Below are positions 1-12,003 of a stretch of DNA of 64,000 nucleotides, piece by piece. Every line of letters starts with the position of its first letter. Within the stretch, counting starts at the first letter, position 1. Under the pieces are notes generated by a model. That model made no database searches, was not told the DNA's origin, and was given only the letters and a program-made list of their open reading frames with translations. Location: positions 35,108,379 through 35,172,378 of the forward strand of contig OZ038390.1 in NCBI GenBank assembly GCA_964036045.1, written 5' to 3'. A program made the translations under genes and the position numbers. The stretch is from Eutreptiella sp. 'Long Island Sound 2002'. Taxonomy: Eukaryota > Euglenozoa > Euglenophyceae > Eutreptiales > Eutreptiaceae.

Positions 1-32
1 CTACTGCACTGTGTCCCCTTACAGCTTCACCC

Positions 33-272
33 ATGTCTCCTTCATGGCTTCCTGACGGCATCACTGTCACCTACATCCGATCAAATGGTGATAGGGTGCC
101 TGCCACCGTCATCTCCTCCTCCGAGTGTGGGCAGTACGTGAGCATCAAGTCACCAAGGAACCAAGGAATGACCCTTTCCCCCTTAGTTTATTCTAACACG
201 GTATGCGGTGCGCGCGCGGTGCAAGTAATCCCCCCCAAGGCTGTCCGTTGGCAAAGATTTTTTTTGGTTTAG
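33..272 (+). CDS. Candidate exon, small beta-rich Tudor/SH3-like module
   Basis: A pyrimidine-rich acceptor (ttacag, ending at 24) precedes an open frame with an ATG at 33. The 79 residues read as a compact beta-rich module: an ITVTYIRSNGDRVPATVI block, then SECGQYVSIK, ending in a TAG. The pattern 'V-T-Y-x-S-x(n)-I/V-P-A-T-V-I-x-x-S-E-C-G-Q-Y' recalls a short module I associate with hypothetical algal and dinoflagellate proteins. That is memory, not a search. The last dozen residues may be intron rather than exon. The gene would continue to the left of the window. Confidence 0.4.
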   Translation: MSPSWLPDGITVTYIRSNGDRVPATVISSSECGQYVSIKSPRNQGMTLSPLVYSNTVCGARAVQVIPPKAVRWQRFFLV

Positions 273-1436
273 TGTGGCCGACAACAGCCTCCACTTTGTG
301 GAGCACAATGGCCCTGATCAGCCGCCCGGAGCCCGGCAGTTCCCGGTTGTTTTTGTGTTGCACTGCGGACGTAGACCCCGTGTCCATCGATGTACCCCTG
401 TGTTCCTCTTTTGGCGCCCTTGCGCCCAGATTCAAACCCGTCACACAACTTTTACCTGCTCTGTAGCTTCTGCTCCATTCTGACTCAGCGTTCTACCCCC
501 CGTCCACAGTGTCCGACGAAGCCTCACCTCAGTTGTAGCTTATGGCGTTCTCACTGGAGCTATTGGTGCACCGACAGGCTCCGCGCTATGATCCGTTTGG
601 GCGTAACATTCCAATGCACGAACCCCTTTGTCCACCGAGCGCTGTGTTCGTATTCATCTATACCCAACGGAATCAGGGGCCAGGTTTGACGTAACAACGG
701 TTGGGCTGAGCCATTTGGGAAATGAAGGGAAGATGTGATGTATTTTTGGAATTATTATTGGGGACGACTTTGCACTGCGTCCGCACTTTTGTTGGTAGCA
801 CCCACACTGTAGACCCATGAAAACTATGATCTCCCTGGTGCACGAAATGCAATCCGTGAGCAAAATCTGCGAGAGCGACAGTCATTGGGGTGTTGCTTCT
901 CATCTTCCCTGGCTCCCCCAGATCCGTACTTCTAGCAGGACATACACTTTGCACTGCGTCTGCACTGCGTCCAAAGGTATTCCCATTGCATACATCGGGT
1001 GTTGCGGCTGTCAGGCACCTCTCACTTGCAGGCGCCCTTGCAACACTTGCGCCACACTGTGCCCTTGTGCTTGCACACTGACGGGGACAGGGCTATTCAT
1101 GACCGAATCTGTTGATTTCGTGGCGTTCCAGACGCTCTGAACCCGCTGTTTTGCGCATTCTCTACTCAGGCCCGCGATGGCGACTGGACTGGGGACCGGG
1201 AATGGCTTAACACTTCATCGCTCTGAAAAGTAAAGTAAATACTTGATTCGGTTGATGGTAAAGATTGCGACGGTTTAGCAGGGGTTCCCCTGGTTCTCTT
1301 TCCCCATCTTTCCCTCCTCCACAGTCGTATCCATCGGCTTCTCGTACGCAAACAATGCGTTACTCAAAGAAGACTTTGTAGACGTTGCTGCAGCTTTGTT
1401 TGACCCTCATCGCTGTAATGTCAGGTGTGCCTGTCT
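273..1436. other. No recognisable gene
   Basis: Mixed-composition DNA with only short open frames in all phases and none resembling a known family. The words 'tttgcactgcgtc' and 'tgcactgcgtcc' recur around 770 and 950, suggesting decayed repeat material. Confidence 0.5.
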
Positions 1437-1552
1437 TTCCAATAAGAAACTTTCCAATTAAAAGATTTTCCAATAAAAATTTGTTTCCAATAAAAAAAAT
1501 TCCAATAAAAGATTTTCCATAAATTTTTTCCAAATTTTTTTAATTGGAAAAA
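1437..1552. repeat. AT-rich TTCCAATAAAA short repeat
   Basis: About six imperfect copies of the word TTCCAATAAAA or TTTTCCAATAAA lie head to tail, closing with the inverted form AATTGGAAAA. The block is strongly AT-rich in otherwise balanced DNA and has no coding potential. Confidence 0.8.
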
Positions 1553-4500
1553 TTCTGCCTTTCGGCGTCCGGGTGGCGTCTGGGTCTCAATCCAGATTTG
1601 GTCTGGGCATAGAGCCCCCTTCCGAGTGTGCCCCCCCCGCTCCCAGGACTCCGGTCTGACTCCGGTCTACCCCCGCCCTATACGACATACCGAAGGGCCC
1701 GGGGGAGGGGAAGGCTGCATTGGGACGGAAGGGTTTGCTGCTGTCCGGAGGAGTGGGAGGGGGTGAGGAGGGTTGTGGCAAGTAGTGTCCCTCCACAGCT
1801 CAACCCTTGTATCGTGTCTACGCACCGACAGTGCACAGACCGTGAAGGGGCAGTCCAGTGACTGATGTGGCGTTGCAGGGGGCTGACCGCTTCGTTGCTG
1901 CCAGGAACAGGGGCATTGCTGTAGACACAAGCTGATCAGCGGTGGTACATTCGCATCACCTGCCGGGGACGGTCCACCGTCAGCTCCAGCCCCCGATGGT
2001 CAACCGGGCTGTTGGCACTTGAACGACAGCTTGCACGTATACCAGAACGCTCCTCCATCCCTCAAAGGTGACTTCGCAGCTCCGAAGTAAAGCATTCGCC
2101 CGGTGCGCCAAAGGTCCCGATTTCCATTCCGGTAATGCTGAACCGCCGCCCTCACAGGCCACACGAGTGGCAACAAAAGCTTTTCTAGCCTTGGTGGTTG
2201 CAGCTGCGGTCTGCTTCCCTCTCCCCTTAGGGGCAGATGGATTTGTGGAAGGAGATTCATTTGAAGAGTGGTGCGGGGGAGGGGGTGTACCTGACAAGCC
2301 ACGGATGCACCCGCAGTCCAGAAGTGCTGGCCTCCTCCAACGAAACAGCACAGCAAAAGCAGCCAAAGATGGGACCCATACTAGTACGCCTGCGGGCTCT
2401 GACGGCGAGTGAAGTGATCCGAGCACAGCACCTGTCTTGGGTATGCAACTAGCAAGGAGGCGGGCATGTCTTGTGAGAGCGTGCCATTGCAAACACATGG
2501 CCCTGTTTGAGCGCTTTCGTTCTTGCTTTTTTCACGTGGATCCTGACCCCCCAGCCCCTGGCATTTTGTGCACCGTCGGGTCGGGTTAAGTTTCGACCGC
2601 TGTCGGTTGTCCGCCAGCTGACTGCCAGCTGACTTCGGTTACCCGCCAATTGCTGTCGATTGGCAGCCAATCTGGAGACCACAGAAGCTGCGAGGCACTT
2701 TTGTTTTTCGTGCTCAAATGGACCCCGAAACACCTACTCATAATGTGTCTTTGATTCGGTTCTTGGCCTCTCAGAATGCATGAACACCCCTCGTAGAAGG
2801 CATCGACCAAAGGAAGGGTGGCCATGTCCCCCCCCTCCACCGGTGTCCAAGGAACACTCCGTTCGGACCGTATTTTTTGCAGACCTAATTAGTTAGGGGC
2901 TTAATTAGGTAAGGGGCTCCAGAACCGTGGTTGCAGGCTAAAGGTTTGGGGAAATGAGGGGCTGCTGTGATGTATCTTGCAGTAATAGCAGGTTGAGAGG
3001 GGATGGTGTCCCTCAACTACAGGACCTCTATTGCCCACCATGACTGATTCTCTGCTTGCACCTGGCGAGGAGGTGTTATACAAGCGGTACCACCACTTCT
3101 GCCCGTGCTAAGAACAAGAAGGGCCCCAAGCCGGGGGAGCGTGTTCAACTTTTCCACATGAGGCGGGACCATAACAAGGGCTTCTGGTGTGAAAAGTGCT
3201 AATTGGAGACCTCCATTGCATTGTGCTTTGAATGGGCTGGGTAACTTGTGTGCAGGGATGTGTTACCGCCGTTTCACAATATTGCAGCGCACCGAATGGT
3301 GTGTCCAATGAAGTCTTCTGTTCTGACCGTATGTTTTAAGGACAAAATGTGCGTTGGACACGGGGGGGGGGGGGGGGGGCAGCCCACCCCGTGCCCAGGA
3401 ATTGCCCTGCCCAAGAACCACCCCTGAGTTCCGCGGCACTTTCCCTGGCACTACTACACGGTGGAGGGCTGCTCATGGCCGTGCAAGAACCAGCCACTGG
3501 TTCCCTGGCACTTTTTGGCTTGAAAACACTGTCCAAGAACCTGGTTTCTGAATATTGCTCCCGCTTCCCGGACAGTAGGCGAAAGACAATTTTGTCCAGA
3601 TATTGAATGGAATTAGTCAAACGTGGTAAAAAGACCATATATTCACGCGCTAGCTGTTTTCATCTTTGGGAATGCCGTGCACGCAGTGCGCACACAGTTT
3701 TGTATGTTGGCAAATATTTGAACCCTAGTTTTGGCCCTTTGGGGGAGCACGTAACGCGGCGCGGAGAGAGCGCGTGGCGCGGAGATTCGGCTTTCTGGCC
3801 CACCCAAGCACCCACAATTCCTACCCCGGTCTAGGGATTTTAGGTCTGATCTGTGATACTCTTGAGTAAGAAATGTCGTTTGGTGTTGTCCATTCAACAT
3901 CCGCGCTAGATTGGGCAAGACGAGGCGCGTAAGAAATGACGTTTGTTGCTTTTTCAAGATCCCGCCCTCGAAGTTGAGCCCCTGCACGGGGTAGCGGTTG
4001 GTGTAGGGCGAAATTTGTCGTTGGGCTGCAATATTGTCGGACCCAGCGCTCGTTTCCGTGGTGTACATGTTGGTAAGATTCCGTGGGTACGACGGCTGTC
4101 GCAATATTTGGAGGGGACAATGGGACCACTTTTCACAAATCTATTCGCATCTTGTTGTACCTCATCCAGTTTTGTATTCGGCGCCACGTTAGCTACCCCC
4201 CGTATGGTCTTTGGCCTCATGTGACACATCATGTGTTGGTTGCTTGTGCGCTTTGCTGCTTTGTGGTGCGAGCCAACAGTTGGCAAGTGATCTTGGGTGA
4301 TTTTTCCGGCACATACAGTGTAACAACTTGGCTTTTGTCAAATTTTTCTGCGTAGAGGGCCCTTATCAATCCAAACCGGGGTGTATTTGTGTTTGTTCAA
4401 CATAGGCTAAGGCCGAGGCACTGAGATTGTTCAAACCAACAAAATTCCCAGTATGGGCCGAGGCATGTTAGGTCGGTGTGAGGCCCCCATCTTTAAACTG

Positions 4501-5403
4501 ATCATGAAGTGAAAGCCATGAGGAATGCATGGTGGACCATGATGTCAGGTGTTGAAAACAAATGGCATGATCTGGACCTCATAACAATTTCAATCCGTTC
4601 CAAACACCATTGTCATAATTGTGGTTGTAAATCATAGAATGTGTTGCATTTGTGTGGGGTAGGGGGTGGGGGTGGGGGGTAGGGCGGATGCTAGGCACCC
4701 ACAATACCAGATGCTTTTGGCAACGAGCAAATGGGTAATGTTTTTTGGGTGCCGATGAATGCTATCATTTGGAGTCAAATATGGTCATAATGAAATCAAT
4801 AGCATGATATATGACCAATTATAACATGGGAACTCCTATTTGTTGTTCATGTTGCGTAGTACCATGCATGGACCTAGAGTCGCATCGATAATCTGCTTAA
4901 CTGCCTTCAGGGCTATTAGCGAATGACGGTCAAGTGGGAAGACATAAACCAACGGACAGAGCTTGGCATGATGTCGACTAAGGCCAAAGCGCAAAGAAGG
5001 TAAAGCGACGTACATCTGTTTTTTCATCAAAACAACATTAGGTGCAATTGAAAGATGGATTTTTATGTTTTTACAAAGGGCCGGTTTTCAATTCTGAAGC
5101 ATTTTGGTGTAAGGCAACAGAGCCAGCCAATGGTGTGCCGATTTCGGTGCCCAACCCTATCAGGCTCTACAAAGTGGAGGTGTGTGATGTGTCTATGAGC
5201 ACCTGAATAGAGGCCTCTGTGTTTACCAGGTCGAAAAGTTGAAAAAAAAGAGGGGATGGTATGCCAAGTAGAAATGTTGCAAAAAACAAAGGTATGCACT
5301 GCACGCAAATCACTCCTGCCATGCTTGCATACCGTGCACCCTAGGCCAAATGCCGAGCTTGGACGTTGTAGCATGGGATTTGGTGCACGATGGCGCACTG
5401 CCA
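1553..5403. other. No recognisable gene
   Basis: Nearly 4 kb without a supportable gene. It holds an 18-base poly-G run at 3362-3379. A short duplicated word, 'gtaagaaatg(t/a)cgtttg', occurs near 3867 and 3930. The segment 'gcaagacgaggcgc' near 3916 recurs near 27915 and marks a dispersed repeat. Open frames are short and low in complexity. Confidence 0.5.
3362..3379. repeat. Poly-G run (18 G)
   Basis: An uninterrupted run of G in non-GC-rich surroundings. It is one of about twenty such poly-G/poly-C runs in the window, many at the borders of dispersed repeats. Confidence 0.9.
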
Positions 5404-5453
5404 TTGTACACCACTAATATAGCATTGTGCACCCAATGCACAATGGTGTACAA
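5404..5453. repeat. Imperfect inverted repeat / hairpin
   Basis: The arms TTGTACAC and GTGTACAA enclose an inner 9-bp stem, CATTGTGCA paired with TGCACAATG, around a CCCAA loop. One arm carries an 11-base bulge. A related word, 'tggtgcacgatggtgc', follows near 5480. It could be a small foldback element or a hairpin RNA precursor; sequence alone cannot say which. Confidence 0.55.
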
Positions 5454-8400
5454 CCAATTTGCACTGCTAATAGATCATGGTGCACGATGGTGCTCCACCA
5501 ATATAGAACCTATGTACAAAAGTCAAGCTAGGCGCAAAAACAACCAAAGTCAACGGAGTAAAGTGCAAGGGGAGAGCAGAAGAAATAGTTACAGTGCAAA
5601 CTACTGACGTAGAAGGTGTTGGATCTAGAGAGAATTGGTGAAGACACCCAAGAGTCTTGGATACTTATGATACCCAGACAATCCAGTTTGGGTGTATCCC
5701 TAGTGTTGATCTGCCCCTGCTTCCCTCACCCTGCCCCACCTTCTCACATCCCCTTCCCATGCATAAAAGCGGGCCAACAATTAGGCGAGCATTGCGCGCA
5801 AGATACCGCCCCACCTTGGTAGGCCACAAGGCCTTGTGGATGGCAGATGGTGTCCCTGGCAAGGCTGGTCCTTACACGTCCCCATGAGGCTAGGCATGCT
5901 AGACACGGTCCCAACATGGAAGGCCCCTGGCCCTGTGGATGGCAGACCGGGTCCATGTCATAAACTCATTACTAGTCGTGTGACCTTGGTCAGTGAACTT
6001 CGGCTCGTCATGAATGTTGTGCCTGTGATCAGGCCGCTCATTCCGAAAACTTTGCCGTGTTACAAAAAAAAAGAGTCTTAGATAGACAGTGAGCTTTTTG
6101 TTGTGCCGACCGACAATGTATGACGGAACTATGTCCGGTAGCACACGCGTAGCCCTTGGGCATACCATGATGGTAGTTCATACCTTGCTTAGAAATTCGG
6201 GGAGCGTTCTCTGATAACGTCAAACAAATTAAGCTAAAGGAGCCAGCTGGTGTACCACTAGCTAGTTTTTGTACCACTATCATTTTATCAATTTACTTTG
6301 GAGCAAAATTGGCGATTTTGAGTAGTTTTTGCAACCAATAATGGACAACTAGTACATTTTGCCTTCGTGGGATTTTATAAGTCGCCTACTACCCATTGTT
6401 GCCCTTGAGTGCCTAATAAAAAATCAGGTAATTTTTGGAGACAACGGCGGAAAATTGGTGTGGTGGCCTCATGCCTTTTTTCCTCTGGAGGCCTTGAGAC
6501 TATTCAGGTGCTTCTTGGTACTTGCTGCTATTGTTGTTGCTCCGAGTTTTTTGTTCGGAGCCCGTTTTACCAATTAATCGGGAAAAGCGGTTATCAGCAA
6601 TAATCGGAGTTTATTTTCAAAAGAGTCGGCACTGCCCATCAGCAACCAAAACTTTGCCATCTTTTAGAGAAGAGCCCATACAAATTGGACAGCAATGGTC
6701 AAAACTACCTCGGAAGTTGTATTTCACCATCGACCATCTTTTGTTGCTACCAAAGCTTCTTTTTATTCAAAAACGGGACAAAATGTATTGCCGAAAAGAA
6801 CCTCAAAAACTAGCACCCATTCCGATAAATTTGTTTCGATTATTTTTCAAAACAACCGGTTGCTCCCGTACCCTGGACCGTGTAGACTTCACTACTTCGC
6901 AAAGCGGAGAGGTGCCAAGTGGTGAAGGCCAACTTGGGTAAGGTTTGGAACCTAGTATTTTTAAAAACAACCGGTTTTTAACGATTATTTTCACAAAAAC
7001 AACCGGATTGACCGATTGACGGATTTCAAAATAACCGGTTTTTCCGATTAGTTGTCCCCCTATCTCCATCGTTGGTTGGGCCCGAATATGCCGTAATGGC
7101 ATGACCCCATTCTCTTCTCCCTTTGGGTTGCCTACCTTGTCTATTTTTTTTTGGCTTTTGTTTGTCTTTTTGTGGTTCTGCGGCCACGGCCCATGGTGGT
7201 TACGCCCTAGTGGGGGGGGTGGCAAAACAAGCGCATGCATTCACATTGCGATAACATGAATGCATTCTTTGTTGCATATTCATGACTATTTGTGCATTAT
7301 TGTTGCTTACCTATATGTACATTTAGATTCCGTAATGCAATGCCTTTGTGCCTTGCCATGTGCTTCAACCCGTTGGAAGAAATTTTCTCGCATTCTAGCG
7401 CTGGAGCAATGGTAAGATGTTTACAGCCGAAAAGTGGGGCTCTATATGGGCACTTTACCTCAATACTTTGATAACTAACCATAGACATGCTCACTCAAGG
7501 GTGTAGGGACTTCAAGACCTCATGGGGTTCATGTGAAACCTTACCTCCGGGTGCCATAAAACTTTGAACAATCGACACATTTCATATGAAGAAAATGAAG
7601 TGGATCACCATTATTAGCATGACTACTTCGGTGAAAAGCCTTCAAATGATCATCAAAAGGCATCAACACACACTTTTCTATCCCCTCCTCCCTGCGCAGA
7701 TAGTGACCAAGTATCTACATATTTCAGAAAAAAAGGTATCATTTTTTCAAACTATCCATGAGAGCATAACATAATTTCTGTTCATTGATTTCTTCCCGCA
7801 TGGTTCGAGATTTCGTGATGAAGTTATGAAGCATAGGTTACGGCCTCATTGCTCCTAGCACCTTTAAAGTAGGGTTTGGAACCTGGTAGTTTTGAAAATG
7901 CATGCATGATGATGAAAGCGGTAGCTGCAACCTCCACCCTGGGAAAAATCTTCCAACCTGATTGATTCCACCACCTCAGCCCTCACCTGAACCCCACAAA
8001 TCTGTTGTTTTTGGAGGGGCAACTTGGAAGCTCTCCAGTGCTCAGCATGCCAATCCATGCTGTGTTGTGCCTATCATTGCAACATGGTGCATGGCACACT
8101 CATGGCCCCCTACGAAAGAAAACTGGGGCAACAGCCCTTCACGTTGTCATGGGCAATTCTTTGCATCATGCAGAGACCGCAGCAGCACCCCTTGCCACCA
8201 AACGTCAGATTCTTGGCAAACCTCACCAGCACACATGCTTGCCTGCAATGGGCCCCGTTTGAAGAATGGCAAATCCCTATCACAACATTTGCACATCACC
8301 AGCCAGATCCTAACTTGGTCCACTTCGCAATGGTCTTTTAATGCGCACCAGCACTCAGAGACATTCCCAATTTAGCATATCCCAAAACAGCAATTCCAAT

Positions 8401-9619
8401 ATCTTCCCATGAAATAAGCTGTTACCTTGAATTCTTGTGCATTCTTCTTCACCCCCTCTTGCCACAAATATGACATGTTTCGTCATTGGCCTGGACAATA
8501 CGGCCTCCTCACTGAAATACCAAGGAAGGATACCCCCACAAAGAACTTGGTGCACACAATGGTTGATCCTTGCAGCAGACCAGTTCCCATGCATGAACAG
8601 TCAATTCTCAACTACTTTGTGTCCGATCCTCTCTTGTGTCGCTGTGCTGCCACAGAACCCTCAAACAAGGTAAAAATATTCTCGAATATTTGACTGCAAA
8701 AGTTGAGAAAAAGGCTTGAACCCCAAACTTGGAGACTGTGGGCACCTGAAGAAAACCTGCAGCAAAGCCTTTTTGCAGCAGTTTTTGGCAGTGGTTTTGC
8801 CCCCCTGACTATGGCGTGCATCCTCGCTGGTGCTGAAAACAGGCAAACCGCGTGGAACAAACTCAGAGACTCTCACACAAGTTTTCGGGATATTATGGCA
8901 AGCGCATGCTCTGACTAGCAAAAACTCTACGTCCCACTCCACTGTTCATTTCCACTCGACTACTCCCAGCTTTATGTCGCGATTCACACGAGCGAGATCA
9001 ATCCCTCCAGGATACGTGTGACGCTAATTCTTCGAGTAAGGATATGTACAACCGAATTTTGTGACCCTGTCCCTCTTACGTGTGATGAGTCAGCACGAGC
9101 CACCACAGCTCCAGTGTCGGACGCTGCCGTGCGCTGAAAAACCCAAATACAAGCGGAGGTGTTTCCCTCCTGGGTGTTGCCTCTTCTTTTTTGAGAACTT
9201 TCTTCAATCAAGTGTGGTTGACCTCCAGATCAGGAGGCTGTAGATCAGTTGGGACGGAACTGTCTTGTACAAAAAAGACACGACAGATCCGTACAACTTG
9301 TGCCAACCCAACTGGTGACCCTGTCCCTCTCACGTGCGATGACTCGGCACCACCACCAAAATAATTCGTGTGAGCTAATTCCTCTTCATGTCACAGCTCA
9401 ACTGTGGTCCGCGCTGCACAGTCCCATAAAAGCCCCAGATGCAAGCAAAAAGTGTTTCCCTCCAAGAAATTATCCCACCTGTTCCTTAAGACCTTCCGTC
9501 AAGCGCAACTTGGGTCGAACTCCAGGTGAGGCTGCTGTGTTTTCGTCAGTACATTGCACTTCATTCATTCACCCCACGCCGCTCCACTGCACTCCACTCC
9601 ACTGCACTCCACGGACTGC
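5454..9619. other. No recognisable gene
   Basis: Balanced to AT-rich sequence with short open frames only and no family match. The only clear structure is the AACCGGTTTTT repeat at 6849-7050 and the short direct repeat 'ccactgcactccactccactgcactccac' region at about 9583-9613, just downstream of the ERH stop codon. Confidence 0.5.
6849..7050. repeat. AACCGGTTTTT / CCGATTA repeat cluster
   Basis: At least four copies of AACAACCGG(T/A)T and related CCGATTA words lie within 200 bp, some continuing upstream near 6570 ('aatcgggaaaagcgg'). AACCGGTT is itself palindromic, so the cluster has many small inverted repeats. It is probably a decayed non-autonomous element. Confidence 0.5.
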
Positions 9620-9934
9620 TCAGGTGGCCTGCTTGCGGAGATGTTGGTAAACTCTTTGCTTGATCCATTCCTTTCCATATGGCTTGTATGCACGAAGTTC
9701 GTCGTTCCAAACGAGACACGACAAATCAGTCACGCTGTCGAGGAATGCAAGCAAGTCAGTAATGTCATATGTGATGTTCCGGAAGGTGGGGTTCTCCTGC
9801 TTCAGTCGTGTTTCGTAAATTTGGCATATACCATCCATGGCCTCTGCCAGCGTTTCGTAATCTGCATACGTTCGCGTCGACTTCAGCTTGGTGGGCTGCG
9901 TAAGCACGATGGTGTGACTGCCCCCTCTCGACAT
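9620..9934 (-). CDS. ERH: ERH, enhancer of rudimentary homolog
   Basis: A complete 104-residue protein, matching the usual ERH length of about 104 residues. Family hallmarks are plain: SHTIVLTQPTK near the N-terminus, RTYADYE at about 21-27, ITYDITDLLAFLD in the middle, DLSCLVW, and YKPYGKEWIK near the C-terminus. ERH is a small, conserved nuclear dimer; in animals and fission yeast it works with RNA-processing and mRNA-elimination factors (Mmi1 in fission yeast). That is family knowledge, not shown here. The reading frame has no intron, although other genes in the window are spliced. It ends in TGA. This is the most secure gene call in the window. Confidence 0.96.
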   Translation of the reverse strand: MSRGGSHTIVLTQPTKLKSTRTYADYETLAEAMDGICQIYETRLKQENPTFRNITYDITDLLAFLDSVTDLSCLVWNDELRAYKPYGKEWIKQRVYQHLRKQAT

Positions 9935-11820
9935 TTGTGTTGTCTGAGCAAAGGACAGTCACAAGCGAAACTTCCTCCGCAAACAAGAAGCAGAAGGATG
10001 CAGAGCGAAGGGCGTTGTTGTAAAGTATGAATATCATAGTGTCTTGCATGTTATGGAACATGTTAATCACGTGTACAAGACAGGTGTTCGTCCAACTGAT
10101 TCCTCTATTGATGTGCAGCGCCTAATTGATTTGTAGCCTCTGAGGTGCTGCGAAAACAACGGGCTGCGGGCAGTTCTTGCTATTGCCATTCCCATAAGGC
10201 GAACACAAAAGTTATGGATGAGCTGCAGTAATCCAAATCCATGAAGCAAAAGGATGTCAATACACGGAAGAGGAAGACGCCCTGAAAGCAACTTCGTGGA
10301 CACTTGCGACTGTTGGAAAATTGCTGCAACAGCTGGGTGTGTATGCGCAGGCGATACTTTAAAGGTAAGACTGGACTGAAGCGCGACGCACAGAGACCTG
10401 TCTGCACATTTCACACATTTTTCACATTTTTTTTTATACTGTTTCAAAGCTCTGAACCCTTTGTTGCGTACCAGAATTAGGTAGTTAAGTTGGTTGTGGT
10501 GCTTGACTCCAACTTCGAGGTCCTGTGCCCAAACCCAGTGGGGGCAATTTTTTGCTGATCAGTTTTGCTCTGTTGTTCCACAGATTTTCAAGTGCTTGTA
10601 TGTGACTGCGGGTGGAGGGCATAGACGGGGGGGGGGGTAGGGTTGGATGGGTGGGTGGGTGGGTGGCTGAGACCTGGCCGAGGCCCAAACTAACCCCCCC
10701 CCTCGGGGTCACTAAGCAATAGCCTGGCTTTGACCCTTTGAAATGTAGATGACGATAGGCAAAAAATTCAAATTGCCCGAGATTTGCCATCGTCTATGCC
10801 TAATGGCAACACGTTCAAGCATGTAATTTGCCAAGTGAAGGAAGACTAACCCCACCGGTCCAACAAAATCGTGAAACGAGGAAAAAGGAGATTTTCTTCA
10901 CGAGTGTCGCATAACAAGGGGTACAGAAAAGGCTTGCAAAGAGAAAAAGTTGCCACTATTGTCCATGCCAATCCACTTGCAAAAGTGTTGGAGGTCGCAC
11001 TCACACTCTTCGCGTCATGTGCCCCACCCGTGCCTATGGCATCTTTGCGAAGCCGCTCCACGCTGTTGATGCTCGGCTATGAACTTGAACAACCAAAGTA
11101 TCTGTGGGTGAAAGTTCCTCGCGAAAGGGTTTTCCGAAGTTTGGCAAACCACTCAATTCGGTGGAGGTGGAGGAGCCCATACTATAACTACAAATAAAGA
11201 TGGACGAACTATTTGCTATGGAACGGTTGCTGGAGCTAGAGGAGAAGAATTCGCAACGGACCTTTTTCCTTTTTCATCACGACAATTGGGGGGGGAATGG
11301 TCATGGCCCATCGCACTTCGCTCCCGCAGACAAGCGATAGCGGGTGACTTAAAATGTTGCGCGCCGGTTTGGACCGGGTCTTGAGGGCGAAGGGCCGAGA
11401 AGTATTGAGATTTCCGTCCAGCGGTCAGTCTGACCGTGTGTGTGTTGTTGTAGCACAATATGGGACCCGGCAACATCAGGGCCACCAAATTCGTATCGAC
11501 GTGAAGACTATTCCATCCCTCACAAAGGTATTTCGTTTTTCCGCAAACTGTGCCCCACGTTTGTCTTTGCAAGGCCCCTACGACAACACCAACCGCATTG
11601 CATTGTTGCAAGTGTTCCATGCTGTTGTCGGTTTGGTACGCCATGCAAGCAAAAGTGGCCACTAAATTGGCGTCACGCCTATGCTGCTCGCTCGAAAGAC
11701 GTTTTGCCCCAATCTGCGCGCAATCTTTCCGCGCACTAACCCCTTTCAGCCCACTTGTTGCGCCTCATTCCGCCAACAGTGTGCCGCATTCGATGTTCCC
11801 CGTGGCGTAGGTAATACATC
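9935..11820. other. ERH upstream region, no second gene supported
   Basis: This holds the 5' flank of ERH and the approach to the UBA gene. There is a poly-G run near 10628 and a short 'gggtgggtgggt' repeat near 10650. Open frames near 10871-11197 and 11354-11665 reach about 100 residues on the plus strand, but I recognise no family in them and they overlap frames on the other strand. No TATA box or terminator can be assigned. Confidence 0.4.
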
Positions 11821-12003
11821 ATGGCGTTGGTCCCCTATGGTGCCGATGAATCCAAGGTGAACGAATTGTGCCAGATGGGCTTCACGCAAGCTCCAGCCCG
11901 TGAAGCACTTGTGAAAGCGAGCAATGACATGTCCCAAGCCGTGGGGTATTTGATTGAGGAGGGCAGTCAAGCGCCTCAACCGGGTACTGCCACCTCCCTC
12001 TGA
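11821..12003 (+). CDS. Small UBA-domain protein
   Basis: A 60-residue frame from ATG to TGA. Residues about 9-50 form a UBA domain: ESKVNELCQMGF carries the MGF loop, followed by REALVKASNDMSQAVGYLIE, the canonical third helix. UBA domains bind ubiquitin and occur in proteasome shuttles, UBX proteins and autophagy receptors. The start is taken at the ATG because the MALVPYG lead runs directly into helix 1. The protein could be complete, or the terminal exon of a larger spliced gene: an AG-rich 'gtggcgtag' lies just upstream. UBA identity is confident; completeness is not. Confidence 0.8.
   Translation: MALVPYGADESKVNELCQMGFTQAPAREALVKASNDMSQAVGYLIEEGSQAPQPGTATSL

Noticed and set aside
1-1140. 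Several 60-110 codon frames on both strands
   Set aside because: Overlapping, Cys/Ser/Pro-rich, without any recognisable domain apart from the candidate exon at 33-272.
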